Shown: piece after piece, positions 46,078 to 56,346 of the stretch | How positions within the stretch are numbered: position 1 is the first letter of the stretch | Layout of the letters: every line of letters starts with the position of its first letter | Origin: Paenibacillus sp. FSL K6-1096 | GTDB lineage: Bacteria > Bacillota > Bacilli > Paenibacillales > Paenibacillaceae | Direction: 5' to 3' | NCBI RefSeq assembly: GCF_037977055.1 | Contig: NZ_CP150274.1 | Location: forward strand, 1,426,001-1,490,000 | Length of the DNA stretch: 64,000 nucleotides | Program-made: the position numbers and the translations under genes | Notes under the pieces: generated by a model | Told to the model about the DNA's origin: nothing | The model's database searches: none | What the model saw: the letters and a program-made list of their open reading frames with translations, nothing else

Positions 46078-46209
46078 TCCTACCATCCTCCATCGTCAGT
46101 TTACAAATCATGCGCTCGAGTGAGTGTAATTTAATACACGTACTTTTGGGGGCTACAATAGGCGATGCTCGAAAAGCGCAATAGAACGGTTTTTCGAACG
46201 GGGTGGGTC
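46078..46209 (-). ncRNA. Candidate bridge-RNA region of the IS110 element
   Basis: About 130 non-coding bases between the right end and the transposase start. They hold several short self-complementary stretches (e.g. TTCGAAAAACC...GCTTTTCGAG and GTGTATTAAATTACAC). In IS110-group elements this position encodes the RNA that pairs with donor and target. I see no direct proof of the guide loops here. Confidence 0.4.
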
Positions 46210-46344
46210 CCAGTAACCGTTTCCGCCCTTTGATTTGTATATGTAAGTGTTGACGACTACAGCCTCATTTAGAATGGATGCGACGGATGCCAACCACTTA
46301 TTTTCATTCCTGGGGGTGACAAGGCCTCTGCCTTGTCATGCCTG

Positions 46345-46400
46345 TTTTTCGACTACATTTGAACCCCGCGCCTCCACCGCGTCCATTGTGTTCGTTTTTC
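46345..46400. repeat. Intergenic repeat right of the IS110 element
   Basis: TTTTTCGACTACATTTG, then GCGCCTCCACCGCGTCCA, then TTCGTTTTT, aligns with the block at 44688-44742 on the other side of the insertion at roughly three-quarters identity. A TGACAAGG/CCTTGTCA hairpin precedes it at 46317-46338. Otherwise 46210-46410 holds nothing recognisable. Confidence 0.55.
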
Positions 46401-46410
46401 CGCATTCACA

Positions 46411-46461
46411 CAAAAAAGCAGCAACGAACCTCTCCCTAAAGAGGACGGTATCCGTTGCTGC
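46411..46461 (-). terminator. Rho-independent terminator of the mannoside locus
   Basis: On the minus strand GCAGCAACG pairs with CGTTGCTGC, with an inner CCTCT/AGAGG stem, followed by TTTTTTG. It ends the long operon after the GH20 gene. Two copies of a 12-base unit (GATGGCTGAATA) lie between the stop codon and the terminator. Confidence 0.88.
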
Positions 46462-46532
46462 AATCATAAAGAATATACGATTTGTTTACTTAATTCTCTA
46501 TTCAGCCATCTATTCAGCCATCTACTCACTGT

Positions 46533-48029
46533 CTACTCAGCCGCATCCTGCTTCCCCAGCCAGGCTAACTCCGCCATCGCCCGCAGCGGGCCGCGGAGGC
46601 CAGCCGCCACTTCCGCTTCGCTCTGCGCTTCCGGCTTGTCGCTCCAGATGGAGAAGGTGGTGCCGACCAGTTCACGCGGATAGGCTCCGGTGTATTCCTG
46701 CTTGACTTCCCCGGTGCGGGCCGGGAATAGGCCGGGATGCCAGGAGGCACGGATTTTCCCGGCTGTCGGATACTTGTAGCCTGCATGCTCGCCCAGCACA
46801 TAATACAAGTAACCGTCGTTGTAGTTGATTACCTGATGACCCTTGGCCAGAATGTCCTCCACCGGGGCCATCATCGGGTGCCACTTCGTCCAATACGTAA
46901 TTTGTATGGATGGCTTGGGTGCGACCCGCTGGATCTGATCCGCACGATAGAGGCCATCATTCCAGGCACGGACCGTCCAGCCCTTAGACTCCAGATGCTC
47001 AGCGACCTCGTTAAGATAATCAATATAAGTGTCCACACCCGTACCGCCGCTGATGTTCAGCACATTCTGAGCATATTCCGCGAGCTGAGGATACTTGTCG
47101 AACTCTGCAAAGTTGATGAATTCATCTCCGCCGATATGAAAATAACGGCTGCCGGCAAACAACTCGGCGTATTCGTCAATCAGCTCCAGCACGAACCGGC
47201 GGGCTGCCGGATTCGTGATATCCAGCGCACCCGGTGCCGGGTTTCCCGATGAATCCTTAAGCAGCCAATCGGGACGAGCGCGGAGCGCCTGTCCCAGATG
47301 CCCCGGTGAATCCAGCGAAGGGATAATGTCGATATGATACCGCCGGGCGGCATGGATAATCGCCTTCATCTCCTGCTTGGTTAAAGCCTGCTCCGACACC
47401 ACCTCAGGATGGCTCTCACTCATCAGCCGGAAGCCCTCGTTCTCGGAAAAATGCAGCTGTAACGTATTCAGCCTGAGCCGGGACATCTCCCTGATCCGCT
47501 CCAGCAGCCAGTCCTCGCTGTAAAATTTGCGGCCGATGTCGATATGCAGCGCCCGCTCCGGCATGACAGGGGAATCGGTGATGGTGCCGCAGGGCACGGA
47601 ACCGTCATCGGCCAGCCGCTGCAGCAATGTCCGCAGACCATATATCACCGCCCGTTCACTTGAGGCGGTGATCTTCGCATAAGTTCCGATGTCAATGACG
47701 TAAGCTTCCTGGCTGTCCAGGTCTCCAGTAGCTTCATGATCCGTCAATTCAATAACGATATCGCCCGAAGCAGGTGTCTCACACTCCCCGTAAACGACAG
47801 GCAAGAGCTGGTCAGCGGGTGTCAGACTGCCTGCATACTCCGAGAGAACAATGAAGATGGTATCGTTCAGGACCATGTTCCCCTCAGACCTGGGATTGTC
47901 CACAATCCGGGCCTTGGACCCGGCAGACAGCCGCCATGGCTCCCCGGATGCCGCCGCAATCTGCTGCTGCACAACAGTGAGCGGGCCATTATTGGAGGCG
48001 CGCCGCTCTACTGGTTCATTCATATCCAT
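46533..48029 (-). CDS. Beta-N-acetylhexosaminidase-type enzyme, GH20
   Basis: A 498-residue protein without a signal peptide. The N-terminal GH20b-type domain is followed by a barrel with LHFSENEGFRL, PSLDSPGHLGQAL and the catalytic pair Asp302-Glu303 in HIGGDEF, where Glu acts as acid/base in substrate-assisted hydrolysis. It removes terminal GlcNAc or GalNAc. It is the last gene of the mannoside/N-glycan-type operon, where it could split the GlcNAc part left after mannose removal. The ATG at 48029 has GGAGG upstream. Confidence 0.88.
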   Translation of the reverse strand: MDMNEPVERRASNNGPLTVVQQQIAAASGEPWRLSAGSKARIVDNPRSEGNMVLNDTIFIVLSEYAGSLTPADQLLPVVYGECETPASGDIVIELTDHEATGDLDSQEAYVIDIGTYAKITASSERAVIYGLRTLLQRLADDGSVPCGTITDSPVMPERALHIDIGRKFYSEDWLLERIREMSRLRLNTLQLHFSENEGFRLMSESHPEVVSEQALTKQEMKAIIHAARRYHIDIIPSLDSPGHLGQALRARPDWLLKDSSGNPAPGALDITNPAARRFVLELIDEYAELFAGSRYFHIGGDEFINFAEFDKYPQLAEYAQNVLNISGGTGVDTYIDYLNEVAEHLESKGWTVRAWNDGLYRADQIQRVAPKPSIQITYWTKWHPMMAPVEDILAKGHQVINYNDGYLYYVLGEHAGYKYPTAGKIRASWHPGLFPARTGEVKQEYTGAYPRELVGTTFSIWSDKPEAQSEAEVAAGLRGPLRAMAELAWLGKQDAAE

Positions 48030-48060
48030 ACTCTTCCCACCTCCTCCTTCTGTTCATGGA

Positions 48061-50799
48061 TCAACGCAGCCGGATGCCTACTGTCTTAATCTCATGTCCG
48101 CCAAGCGGAAGCTTAACTGAAGCGGTACCTTCAGTCTGAAGCTCTTCACCTGCTGCCTCCAGTATATTCGAAGTATAGATAGAGGCAAGCGGAAGCTCAG
48201 GCTCCAGCTCCAGCTCGCAAGGCTGTTCCGTCAGGTTGAACCAGCGGAGCAGCACATCGCCGCGCTCCTTGTTCAGCTTCATGGAGGAGAAGGCAGCGGT
48301 CACGCCGCTCCAGCGGACGGCCGAATACACGGCAGGAATCGTCCCTGTATGAACCTCTGCCTGCGCCGAGGTCCATGGAATCTGGAACTGGTAAGCAGCA
48401 GCGGCAGCACCAGAGCTTACGGTGTCCCCGCTGTGCGGCAGCAGCAGCATATCCGCTGTCTGTTCACCCAGACACTGGGCTTCAGGCGTTGGGAACCAGC
48501 CCCAGTCGCCCATCTCGCCGACACTGCGGAGCAGCGTAACGGCAATCGTATTGCGGTCATCCCGCAGAATCTCGTATTCGTGTAATCCAAGGTTAGCGAC
48601 CGTGAGGCCGGCATTCTCCCCGGCAACATCCACGAAGCATTGCTGATGCTGCGCATTGCTCGGGTTCTGCCATTCCGGTGCCGGCTCGTTCGGGCGTTCC
48701 GCCAGCTCGAACATCGAATCCACACGGTGCGAGGCTGCAGTCAGATCCGCAGGGAACAGCATCCGCAGACGGTGGTCTTTAGCCGTATTATCGATATAGC
48801 TCTTCACTTCCAGCCCTTTGCCGCTGCGCTCCAGTCTTAAAACAGTCCGCAGCTTAAGGGTTACAGTAGCGCTACTACGCTTAGCCTGCCGTTCCGGGTA
48901 ATAGACCAGCGCCCGCTGCTCTTCTTCCAGCAGGGCATCGGCCGAAGCCGGAATCTCCCAGGCATGGCTGATTTCGATGGCAGCCCGGTATGGCGTATCT
49001 TCAATAACGGCGATATCCGCGTTAAGGCCAAGAGTCGTCAGCGGCACTTCACCCGCAGGCGCTCTGTACATATATTCATTCCCGATGTCACCGGTATTCT
49101 CGTACACACCAAGGTCACGGTAAATCTTGCCGCTCGGCTTATGCTCCAGCGTGAAGGAGCCGTCAGCCATTACTTCTACCCGCAGCGTATCGTTCTCCAG
49201 TACGCGCTCACCTTGAACCAGCGAGGAGGCTTCTTCAACGGCAGCTGCCCCAACAGGACGCACCCAGGCATAGGTGCGCAGCCCAAGCGCCGGAACATCC
49301 GCCGCTTCAAAAGTCAGCCGCACTTTGCGGCAGCTATATGGCTGGCGGAACCGGTCATCCGGCAGATCATAACCGAAGGACAGGCCGAGATCCTCCACCG
49401 TACAAGGAAGCGGCTGGCCCTGTTCATCGACCAGGACCCGTCCGGCCAGGTTCACGGCCTGCATCAACCGTGCATTCTCTTCAAGAGGCAGCCCGTCGCG
49501 CAGATACTGGCGGGCCGCATCCAGTTCTACGGTCACCGTACCGGTGCGGCTCCAGCCGCTGGTATTCGTGACCACGAACGGAACGGCCTCTTCCCCGTAA
49601 GCGGCGAAGCCGGAGGTGTCGACCGCTGCGGTGATCGCCTGCATGCTATCGGCTACGATGCCCTCAGCCATGTGATAGCTTTTGTCGAACCGGGTGACCA
49701 TCTCGCGGTGCACCTCATCCACGCTGCAGCCGCAGATGGAATCATGCGGATGGTTCTGCAGCAGCGTTTTCCACGCATAATCCAGCAGGTGATGCGGATA
49801 ATCCCCGCCGTGCAGCCCCGCAATAACCGCCAGCGGCTCGGCCACCTTCTCCAGCATGGCCTGGCCCCGCTGGTTGAGCTGCTTCAGGTACACGCGGGCG
49901 GACGCGGTATTAACCAGCGTTCCCCAGCCGTCCGTGCGCTGGCTGCGCAGCTCGCCTTTTACCGTGGACAGACTGCGGCCGGCCAGTGAAGCTTCCACTG
50001 CCTTGATGTAATCAGGGAAGTTCGAGTGAACGAAGGCGACCTCCGGGTGCAGCTTCTCCGCCGTGCGGATCGCCTCCGGCAGGTCGGTCTGCAGCGGCTG
50101 GTGATCGCAGCCGTTCATGAACAGCAGCTGGTCGGTCGCGGCATACTGGCGGGCATCGCCCAGCTTGCGTTCCCAGAAGCGGCGGGCCTCCTCTATCTCA
50201 ACAGGAACCTCATTCCCGTTAGAATACCAGTTGGCGAACAGGATGCCCAGCACCTGCGAGCCGTCCGGCCCTTCCCAGACCAGCTCCGAGAACGAGGATT
50301 CGTACCCGTCATCCGATACCATATTATTGAAGCCCGTCGGCTTCACCCCGCGCCCGAAGAAGGCGTTGGTAATGCCCGCCTGCTGCATAAGCTGCGGAAT
50401 CTGTCCGGTCAGGCCGAAGGTATCCGGGAAATAGCCGATTTTGGACACTTCCCCATAGACTGCCGCATCCTGATGCCCGAGCTGTAAATTACGCACATTG
50501 GCCTCCGGGCTGGTCAGGAACGCATCCTGCAGAATATACCAAGGCCCGATGTAGATCCGTCCCTCCCGGATATGCCGCATGAGCCGCTCCCGGTTCTCCG
50601 GACGGACCTGCAGATAATCCTCAATGATAATCGTCTGCCCGTCGAAGAAAAAGCTGCGGAAATCCGGGTTCTGCTCCAGCGTATCCAGCAGCGTGTCCAC
50701 GAGCTGAATCAGCCGGAGATGATGGCGTTCATAAGGCAGATACCATTCCCGGTCCCAGTGCGTATGCGAGATAATATGTGCCGTCTGTTTTGTGGTCAT
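48061..50799 (-). CDS. Alpha-mannosidase, GH38 (first of two; MngB-like length)
   Basis: A 912-residue cytoplasmic enzyme. Zinc ligands lie in HTHWDREW (residues ~12-19) and nucleophile Asp126 in GYFPDTFGL. The C-terminal beta-domains are typical of GH38. It releases alpha-linked mannose from oligosaccharides, or splits mannosyl-glycerate in the MngB subfamily. It lies six bases from the GH130 gene and is co-transcribed with GH125 and another GH38, pointing to alpha-mannose trimming. Confidence 0.92.
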   Translation of the reverse strand: MTTKQTAHIISHTHWDREWYLPYERHHLRLIQLVDTLLDTLEQNPDFRSFFFDGQTIIIEDYLQVRPENRERLMRHIREGRIYIGPWYILQDAFLTSPEANVRNLQLGHQDAAVYGEVSKIGYFPDTFGLTGQIPQLMQQAGITNAFFGRGVKPTGFNNMVSDDGYESSFSELVWEGPDGSQVLGILFANWYSNGNEVPVEIEEARRFWERKLGDARQYAATDQLLFMNGCDHQPLQTDLPEAIRTAEKLHPEVAFVHSNFPDYIKAVEASLAGRSLSTVKGELRSQRTDGWGTLVNTASARVYLKQLNQRGQAMLEKVAEPLAVIAGLHGGDYPHHLLDYAWKTLLQNHPHDSICGCSVDEVHREMVTRFDKSYHMAEGIVADSMQAITAAVDTSGFAAYGEEAVPFVVTNTSGWSRTGTVTVELDAARQYLRDGLPLEENARLMQAVNLAGRVLVDEQGQPLPCTVEDLGLSFGYDLPDDRFRQPYSCRKVRLTFEAADVPALGLRTYAWVRPVGAAAVEEASSLVQGERVLENDTLRVEVMADGSFTLEHKPSGKIYRDLGVYENTGDIGNEYMYRAPAGEVPLTTLGLNADIAVIEDTPYRAAIEISHAWEIPASADALLEEEQRALVYYPERQAKRSSATVTLKLRTVLRLERSGKGLEVKSYIDNTAKDHRLRMLFPADLTAASHRVDSMFELAERPNEPAPEWQNPSNAQHQQCFVDVAGENAGLTVANLGLHEYEILRDDRNTIAVTLLRSVGEMGDWGWFPTPEAQCLGEQTADMLLLPHSGDTVSSGAAAAAYQFQIPWTSAQAEVHTGTIPAVYSAVRWSGVTAAFSSMKLNKERGDVLLRWFNLTEQPCELELEPELPLASIYTSNILEAAGEELQTEGTASVKLPLGGHEIKTVGIRLR

Positions 50800-50805
50800 A
50801 GCCGG

Positions 50806-51804
50806 TTACCCCTCAATCTCCAGCGGATATTCATCCATATAGCTCATCAGCTCATCCACGGTTGTGAAGGCCAGCCCCGTCACCGTATCCGCACAGCCGT
50901 AGTAGATGGCAATCCGTCCGGTAGCCGCATCGGTCAGTGCCGCGCAAGGGAACGTCACGTTCGGCACATCGCCGACACATTCATATAACTCCTCCGGGCC
51001 GAGGATATAGTTGCGTGAGCGGGCTTTTACCTTCCAAGGCTGATCCAGATCCAGCAGCGCAACACCCATGCGGTAGACGAATCCGTTGCAGGTGTTAATA
51101 ACGCCGTGATAGATCAGCAGCCAGCCCTTGTCGGTCTCAATCGGAATCGGCCCCGGACCAATCTTCTTGGACTGCCATGCGGAAGCGTCGCCGTTCACCG
51201 TGCCCATCACATAGCGGTGTTTGCCCCAGAAGGTCAGGTCAGGACTCTCACTGTAGAAAATATCGCCAAACGGCGTATGCCCGGTATCGCTCGGACGGCT
51301 GAGCATCGCATAATTATCGCCAATTTTACGCGGGAGCAGCACCCCGTTCCGGTTATAAGGCAGGAAGGCATTCTCCAGCTGGTGGAAGGTTTTGAAATCG
51401 AATGTATAAGCAAGACCAATCGTAGGCCCGTGGTACCCGTTGCACCAGGACACATAATAACGGTCATCAATCTTGCAGACACGCGGATCATAGCGGTACT
51501 CGCGCTTGGTGATCTCTTCATCGCCCTCGAAGACGATTGGCTCATGGTTGATCTTCCAGTTCACACCGTCTTCACTGAAGCCCGCAAAAATATCCATGCT
51601 GACCGACCGCGAATCACAGCGGAACACGCCTGCGAAGCCGCCTTCAAACGGAATGACCGCCGAGTTGAACACACTGTTCGAGTTCGGAATGGCGTTGCGC
51701 GGGATGATCGGGTTGGCGGAATATCTCCATACTGGGGAGTTGCTGCCTTCAGGCTTTTCCTGCCAAGGGATGTTCGGTAATGCTTCTCCAATAATTGTAC
51801 TCAT
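50806..51804 (-). CDS. GH130 glycoside phosphorylase (beta-mannoside type)
   Basis: A 332-residue five-bladed propeller enzyme that breaks beta-mannosidic bonds with phosphate to give mannose-1-phosphate. Visible signatures are [18 protein letters not shown] (general acid Asp in the DPR motif), [15 protein letters not shown], and [20 protein letters not shown] with phosphate-binding residues. The frame runs to 51912, but AAAGGAG lies before the ATG at 51804 (STIIGEAL). In a locus with GH38, GH125 and GH20 the natural substrate could be Man-beta-1,4-GlcNAc, as for some GH130 members (inference). Confidence 0.88.
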   Translation of the reverse strand: MSTIIGEALPNIPWQEKPEGSNSPVWRYSANPIIPRNAIPNSNSVFNSAVIPFEGGFAGVFRCDSRSVSMDIFAGFSEDGVNWKINHEPIVFEGDEEITKREYRYDPRVCKIDDRYYVSWCNGYHGPTIGLAYTFDFKTFHQLENAFLPYNRNGVLLPRKIGDNYAMLSRPSDTGHTPFGDIFYSESPDLTFWGKHRYVMGTVNGDASAWQSKKIGPGPIPIETDKGWLLIYHGVINTCNGFVYRMGVALLDLDQPWKVKARSRNYILGPEELYECVGDVPNVTFPCAALTDAATGRIAIYYGCADTVTGLAFTTVDELMSYMDEYPLEIEG

Positions 51805-51842
51805 GCTCAGGTCTCCTTTATCTGTGAAAAAGTATATTTGTC

Positions 51843-53162
51843 TTAGAGAATGCCTTCCTTCAGCGCCCGCAAAATCAGCTGCGAGAACAAGCTGTTCGAC
51901 CAGGCGAACCACTTGCGGGTGAACACGGACGGATCGTCAGCGTGGAAGCCTTCATGCATATAGCCGGTATCGGCGTCGGTCGCTTCCAGCATGGCGATGA
52001 CCGCCAGCCGCTCTTCCTTGCTGTCTGCCGTAATGCCTTGCATCGACAGCGCCATATGCCAGATATAGCCCGGAGGGGTATGCGGACTGCCGATTCCTTT
52101 GGCGGCCTTACCCTCGAAGTAGAACGGGTTCTCCTTGCTCAGCGCGAAGCGTCTCGTATTCTGGTAGACCGGATCGTCATTGTTCAGATAGCCCAGATAC
52201 GGAATGGATATCAGGCCCGGCGTTCCGGCGTCATCCATCAGGCTGTAATTGCCGTAGCCGTCTGTTTCGTAGGCATAGATCGGGCCAAATTCAGGGTGGC
52301 GGTAGATGCCGTACAGCTTGATGCCGTGATCGACCTCCTGCTCCAGCTCCTTCAGCTCAGCCAGGAAATCCAGGTCCCGGAAGACCCACTCGGCAAAATC
52401 CTGCATCTGCCGCAGCGCCACCACCGCGAACATGTTGCCCGGGATGTTGTAATGGAAGTCGCAGGCATCGTCACTGGAGCGGAAGCCGGACCAGATCATG
52501 CCGGTGTAATTCACAGGCATCCCCAAGCCGCCGTTACGGATGGAATCCTCGATAATCCCGTTGTTCCGGGTGAAGCGGTACGGGGACTGCTCGGCATGAT
52601 GCTGCTCGCGTTTGAACAGGTCGGTGATGACGCGGAGCATTTTTTTGAAATCGGCGGTGAAGAAATCGGTCTGCTTCGTCTCTTCCCAGTAGGCATGGGC
52701 CAGCCGGATTACGAAGCACAGCGAGTCGATCTCGAATTTGCGCTCCCACACCCAGGGCGACATCTCGGTCACATCGGCGGCATTCCAGTGCCAGTCATTG
52801 GCCGATTCATTGAACGCGTTGGCGTAAGGATCGATCAGCACATACTCCGTATGGCGCTTGATCAGCCCGCCGATAATCCGCTGCAGATCAGCATCCTCCG
52901 CGGCAAAAGGCACATAATGTATAACCTGCTCCACCGAATCGCGCAGCCAGCAGGCCGGGATGTCGCCTGTAATGACAAAGGTGGTTCCGTCATCAAGCAG
53001 CTTGGTGGTCGTCTCCAGTGTATTCGGGAAGCAGTTGCGGAACAGCCGCTGCAGCTTGGGCCGGTGGGCCAGCTTCGCTTCGGCGTCGGCCAGCACGGCC
53101 TGAATGGATGACGGCAGCGCAAGCTCCGGCATCTCGATGCGGGGAAGTCTGAATTGTTCCAA
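51843..53162 (-). CDS. Exo-alpha-1,6-mannosidase, GH125
   Basis: A 439-residue (alpha/alpha)6-barrel enzyme of the former DUF1237 family. Visible features are [48 protein letters not shown] and [12 protein letters not shown]. It removes non-reducing alpha-1,6-mannose, a step in N-glycan or yeast mannan breakdown in Streptococcus and Clostridium. No signal peptide, so it acts after uptake. It sits between the second GH38 gene and the GH130 gene. Confidence 0.93.
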   Translation of the reverse strand: MEQFRLPRIEMPELALPSSIQAVLADAEAKLAHRPKLQRLFRNCFPNTLETTTKLLDDGTTFVITGDIPACWLRDSVEQVIHYVPFAAEDADLQRIIGGLIKRHTEYVLIDPYANAFNESANDWHWNAADVTEMSPWVWERKFEIDSLCFVIRLAHAYWEETKQTDFFTADFKKMLRVITDLFKREQHHAEQSPYRFTRNNGIIEDSIRNGGLGMPVNYTGMIWSGFRSSDDACDFHYNIPGNMFAVVALRQMQDFAEWVFRDLDFLAELKELEQEVDHGIKLYGIYRHPEFGPIYAYETDGYGNYSLMDDAGTPGLISIPYLGYLNNDDPVYQNTRRFALSKENPFYFEGKAAKGIGSPHTPPGYIWHMALSMQGITADSKEERLAVIAMLEATDADTGYMHEGFHADDPSVFTRKWFAWSNSLFSQLILRALKEGIL

Positions 53163-53181
53163 GGTAGTAGTCTCCTTCTGC

Positions 53182-56100
53182 TTAATCTATAGTAGGATGA
53201 ATAATCTTAATCGTCTTGATCTCGAACGGATGGAAGTCTAGCGTCAGCACGCCGTCTTCATCCGGCAGCAGTTCAGTCTCTTCCTCCAGCGCATTGGACA
53301 GGTAGATAGCCGAATGCGGCAGCGGCCAGCTGATCCGCACGGTCTCGCGTCCACCGGCTGATTCATACAGCCGCAGGATGCTGCCGCGTCCGTCTTCCGC
53401 CAGCTTGACGGTATCGAGCACCACCTGCTTCCCTTCGTAGGGAAGGAGGGAACCGGCGGACGGATGCTGCCCTGCACTTGCCGCGCAGGCTACCGCATAA
53501 GAGGCGTGATTCAGCTCGGCAGCCTTACGCTGGGTGTGCGCTGCGCGCCAGTCTTCACTATGCGGATAGAGGGAATACGTGAATTCATGCTCTCCCTGAT
53601 CCGCTGAATGGTCCGGCCAGCGCGGTGCTCGCAGCAGTGACAGACGGATGGTGCTGCCCTGCGTGTCATAGCCGTATTTGCAGTCGTTCAGCAGGCTGAC
53701 GCCGTAATCATGCTCCGACACATCGGCATACCGGTGTCCGCAGACCTCGTACTGCGCCTGCTCCCAGCTGGTGTTGCGGTGCGTGGTCCGCTCCAGTGCG
53801 CCGAAGGGAATCTCATACGTGGCCTTGCTGGTCACTACATCAATCGGGAAGCCAACCTTCAGCAGCTTGTGGGCTTCGTGCCACTGCACCTTCGTCTTGA
53901 AGTCGATCCGCTTGTCGGCGTGGTACAGGATCAGCTCCTGCTGGATTTCCGATTCTCCGAGGCTCCAGCGGAAGAACAATACATCGCAGACCGGACCTGC
54001 GGACAGCAGCCGCTTCTCCAGCAGCACCGCCGCTCCGGCAGGTTGTTCTTCATAACGGCTGTCGATATCCCAGGCATCCCATAGAATCGGACGGTCGTGG
54101 AAGAAATGCAGCCGGTTCAGCGCTTCCCCGGACTTCACAATCTCACGCCCGGCTTCCTTGTCATACAGGCTGATGATCTCGCCCAGCTCGTTGAACTGGA
54201 GCCGGTAATAGCCGGTCTCCCAGCTGTCATCGAACGCAGCGGAGTCCGCCGCAGGGATGGAGTTGTTGCCTGCATCCGATGCATCCGCACCCTGCGCGTC
54301 TTCCCGCAGCCATACGGTTGCATAACCGAACGCCGGAACCTCCGGCACCCTTACACGCAGCACTGCCTGCTCTCCTGCTGTAGCCAGCTCTGCCGGAAGC
54401 CGTGTTCCGTTCCCGTCATAGACGGCGGCAGTGGCAGGCTCCACATCAGAGGCCACCGCAAGCTCGGCTACCATATCCCGGGTCCAGCCCAGACCGTTCA
54501 GGATCACATAAGGCTGTCCTTCTCTGCGGGTATCAATATCCGCTACAGCAGCCTCCATCACAGACTTCAGGCTGCTCTCCCCAAGGACGAAAATATTCTT
54601 ATATTCCTTCTCTGAGGTCTCATAGACCTCGGGAATCGACGAGCCGGGAATAATATCATGGAACTGGTTCAGCAGAATCAGCTTCCAGCCTTCATGCAGA
54701 GCCTGCCCTACCTCTTCACGCCGCTGCGGCGTCAGCCGGTGTCCGGCCAGGGTCTGCCATAGCTCCGCTTCCCGGTAGAGGATCTCCGCCTTGCGGTTAT
54801 TGCGCTTGTTGCGCGCATGGGTTGTATAGGTTCCCCGGTGCAGCTCCAGATAGAGATCGCCCTGCCAGACCGGCAGCTCCGGCGCTGCCTGCTCGATGCC
54901 GGCGAAGAAATCCGCCGCCGTGCTGTAGCCGGAGGCCGGCTGGCCTACCATCAGCTCCGAGCGCGACAGGTATTCCAGCATCTCCCGGGTCACGCCGCCG
55001 CCACCGTCTCCGTGTCCGTAGAGCAGCATTTGCTCGCTGTGAACGGCTTTTTGGCGGTAGGACTGCCAGTGCTCGTGGACATCCTTCGGCAGCGTATTCT
55101 CATTCACGCCATGGTTCATATAAGATAACAGTGCTGTCCCGTCGATGCCGACCCAGTGGAACAGATCATACGGGAACACGTTCGTATCATTCCAGCCAAG
55201 CTTCGTAGTCATGAAGTAACGGACATTACCGTGCTTCAGAATCTGCGGCAGGGAGGCGCAATAGCCGAAGGTGTCCGGCAGCCATTCAATTTCGGACTGC
55301 TGGCCGAATTCCTCCTGATAGAAGCGCTGCCCGTACAGCATCTGCCGCATCAGGGACTCTCCGCTTGGAATATTCAGATCCGGCTCCACCCACATGCCGC
55401 CGACCAGCTCCCAGCGGCCTTCCTGAATCCGTGCCTTCACCTTCGCATACAGCTCAGGATCGTTATCCTTCAGATACGCGAACAGCTGCGGCTGGCTCTG
55501 GGCATAACGGTATTCCGGGTACTCCTCCATCAGGGCATGTACCGTCGAGAAGGTCCGGCTGGTCTTCCGCACCGTCTCCCGGGTCGGCCATAACCAGGCG
55601 ATGTCGATATGCGACTGCCCGATCATATGAATGAAGCCTTCGCTGTTGCCGCCGATGGCCCGCACCTTCGCGGCCAGCTCCTGTTCAATTGCTTGTATCT
55701 CCTTACCAGCCTGCGAAACATCGGACCCCAGATTCACATAAGCATCCATCGCCTGATGCAGCGCCTCCAGCATGCGGACACGCCGGAAGTCCTGCTCCGG
55801 CAACAGCAGCGCCGAATCGCGGATTACGGTCAATGTATACATCAACGACTGCACCGGCCGGTTCACCCGGACGAGTGCAGCGGTGATGGAGCGTACCGGC
55901 GGCTGAATCACCGCCTGCTTATTGAGCGGATCATCCGGCTCAGGAATCGGATCATACAGCTCAATCTCAATCTCCGGGCGTCTTCCCTCCGTCTCCGGGA
56001 TCAGGGAAGCATAGGTATGATTGCGGTCGAGCCCCTGCCGCGAGGCTCCGTTCACCCGCAGCAGCCCTTCGCCGCCGGAGTGGAAGATCAGCCCGGTGTC

Positions 56101-56343
56101 CGCGTCGGTCCAGTCCGCCGGGATATCCAGGGTGATACGGAAGTAATACGTTGTCCCTTGCACACTCGGAAACAGTCCGAACGATTCGCTGCCCGGATAC
56201 GGCTGCGGTTCGTCATAATGTCCCGGCTGCCGGTAGACGGTGGAGAAGACCTTCCAGTCCTCAAGCACCCGGTATTCCAGCCATTGCTGCTGCGAGCATT
56301 CGCGGATGAACCGGTTAATCCGTTCGATGTTTATCTGCTCCAT
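53182..56343 (-). CDS. Alpha-mannosidase, GH38 (second; long type)
   Basis: A 1053-residue enzyme with an N-terminal all-beta domain (~1-240), then the GH38 barrel with zinc ligands in GQSHIDIAWLWP and nucleophile Asp in EWLPDTFGYCAS, and C-terminal beta-domains. The length matches the ~1000-1050-residue bacterial/vacuolar alpha-mannosidases. The frame starts at the ATG at 56343, three bases after the GH3 stop, so translation is probably coupled. It removes alpha-mannose from imported oligosaccharides. Confidence 0.93.
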   Translation of the reverse strand: MEQINIERINRFIRECSQQQWLEYRVLEDWKVFSTVYRQPGHYDEPQPYPGSESFGLFPSVQGTTYYFRITLDIPADWTDADTGLIFHSGGEGLLRVNGASRQGLDRNHTYASLIPETEGRRPEIEIELYDPIPEPDDPLNKQAVIQPPVRSITAALVRVNRPVQSLMYTLTVIRDSALLLPEQDFRRVRMLEALHQAMDAYVNLGSDVSQAGKEIQAIEQELAAKVRAIGGNSEGFIHMIGQSHIDIAWLWPTRETVRKTSRTFSTVHALMEEYPEYRYAQSQPQLFAYLKDNDPELYAKVKARIQEGRWELVGGMWVEPDLNIPSGESLMRQMLYGQRFYQEEFGQQSEIEWLPDTFGYCASLPQILKHGNVRYFMTTKLGWNDTNVFPYDLFHWVGIDGTALLSYMNHGVNENTLPKDVHEHWQSYRQKAVHSEQMLLYGHGDGGGGVTREMLEYLSRSELMVGQPASGYSTAADFFAGIEQAAPELPVWQGDLYLELHRGTYTTHARNKRNNRKAEILYREAELWQTLAGHRLTPQRREEVGQALHEGWKLILLNQFHDIIPGSSIPEVYETSEKEYKNIFVLGESSLKSVMEAAVADIDTRREGQPYVILNGLGWTRDMVAELAVASDVEPATAAVYDGNGTRLPAELATAGEQAVLRVRVPEVPAFGYATVWLREDAQGADASDAGNNSIPAADSAAFDDSWETGYYRLQFNELGEIISLYDKEAGREIVKSGEALNRLHFFHDRPILWDAWDIDSRYEEQPAGAAVLLEKRLLSAGPVCDVLFFRWSLGESEIQQELILYHADKRIDFKTKVQWHEAHKLLKVGFPIDVVTSKATYEIPFGALERTTHRNTSWEQAQYEVCGHRYADVSEHDYGVSLLNDCKYGYDTQGSTIRLSLLRAPRWPDHSADQGEHEFTYSLYPHSEDWRAAHTQRKAAELNHASYAVACAASAGQHPSAGSLLPYEGKQVVLDTVKLAEDGRGSILRLYESAGGRETVRISWPLPHSAIYLSNALEEETELLPDEDGVLTLDFHPFEIKTIKIIHPTID

Positions 56344-56346
56344 CCT

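Larger units (their letters stand above)
44798..46209 (-). mobile_element. IS110-family insertion sequence
   Basis: The element holds a complete DEDD transposase gene on the minus strand. Candidate subterminal inverted repeats begin GACCCACC: 44798-44825 on the plus strand and 46182-46209 on the minus strand, both continuing into an AAAAAC-GTT pattern, about 75% alike. The ends are therefore only approximate, giving ~1.4 kb. The ~130 bases upstream of the transposase are non-coding and are where IS110-group elements encode their bridge RNA. IS110 elements usually make no clear target-site duplication. Confidence 0.75.

Noticed and set aside
51942..53111. 389-codon plus-strand frame opposite the GH125 gene
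   Set aside because: Antisense shadow of a clearly recognised enzyme.
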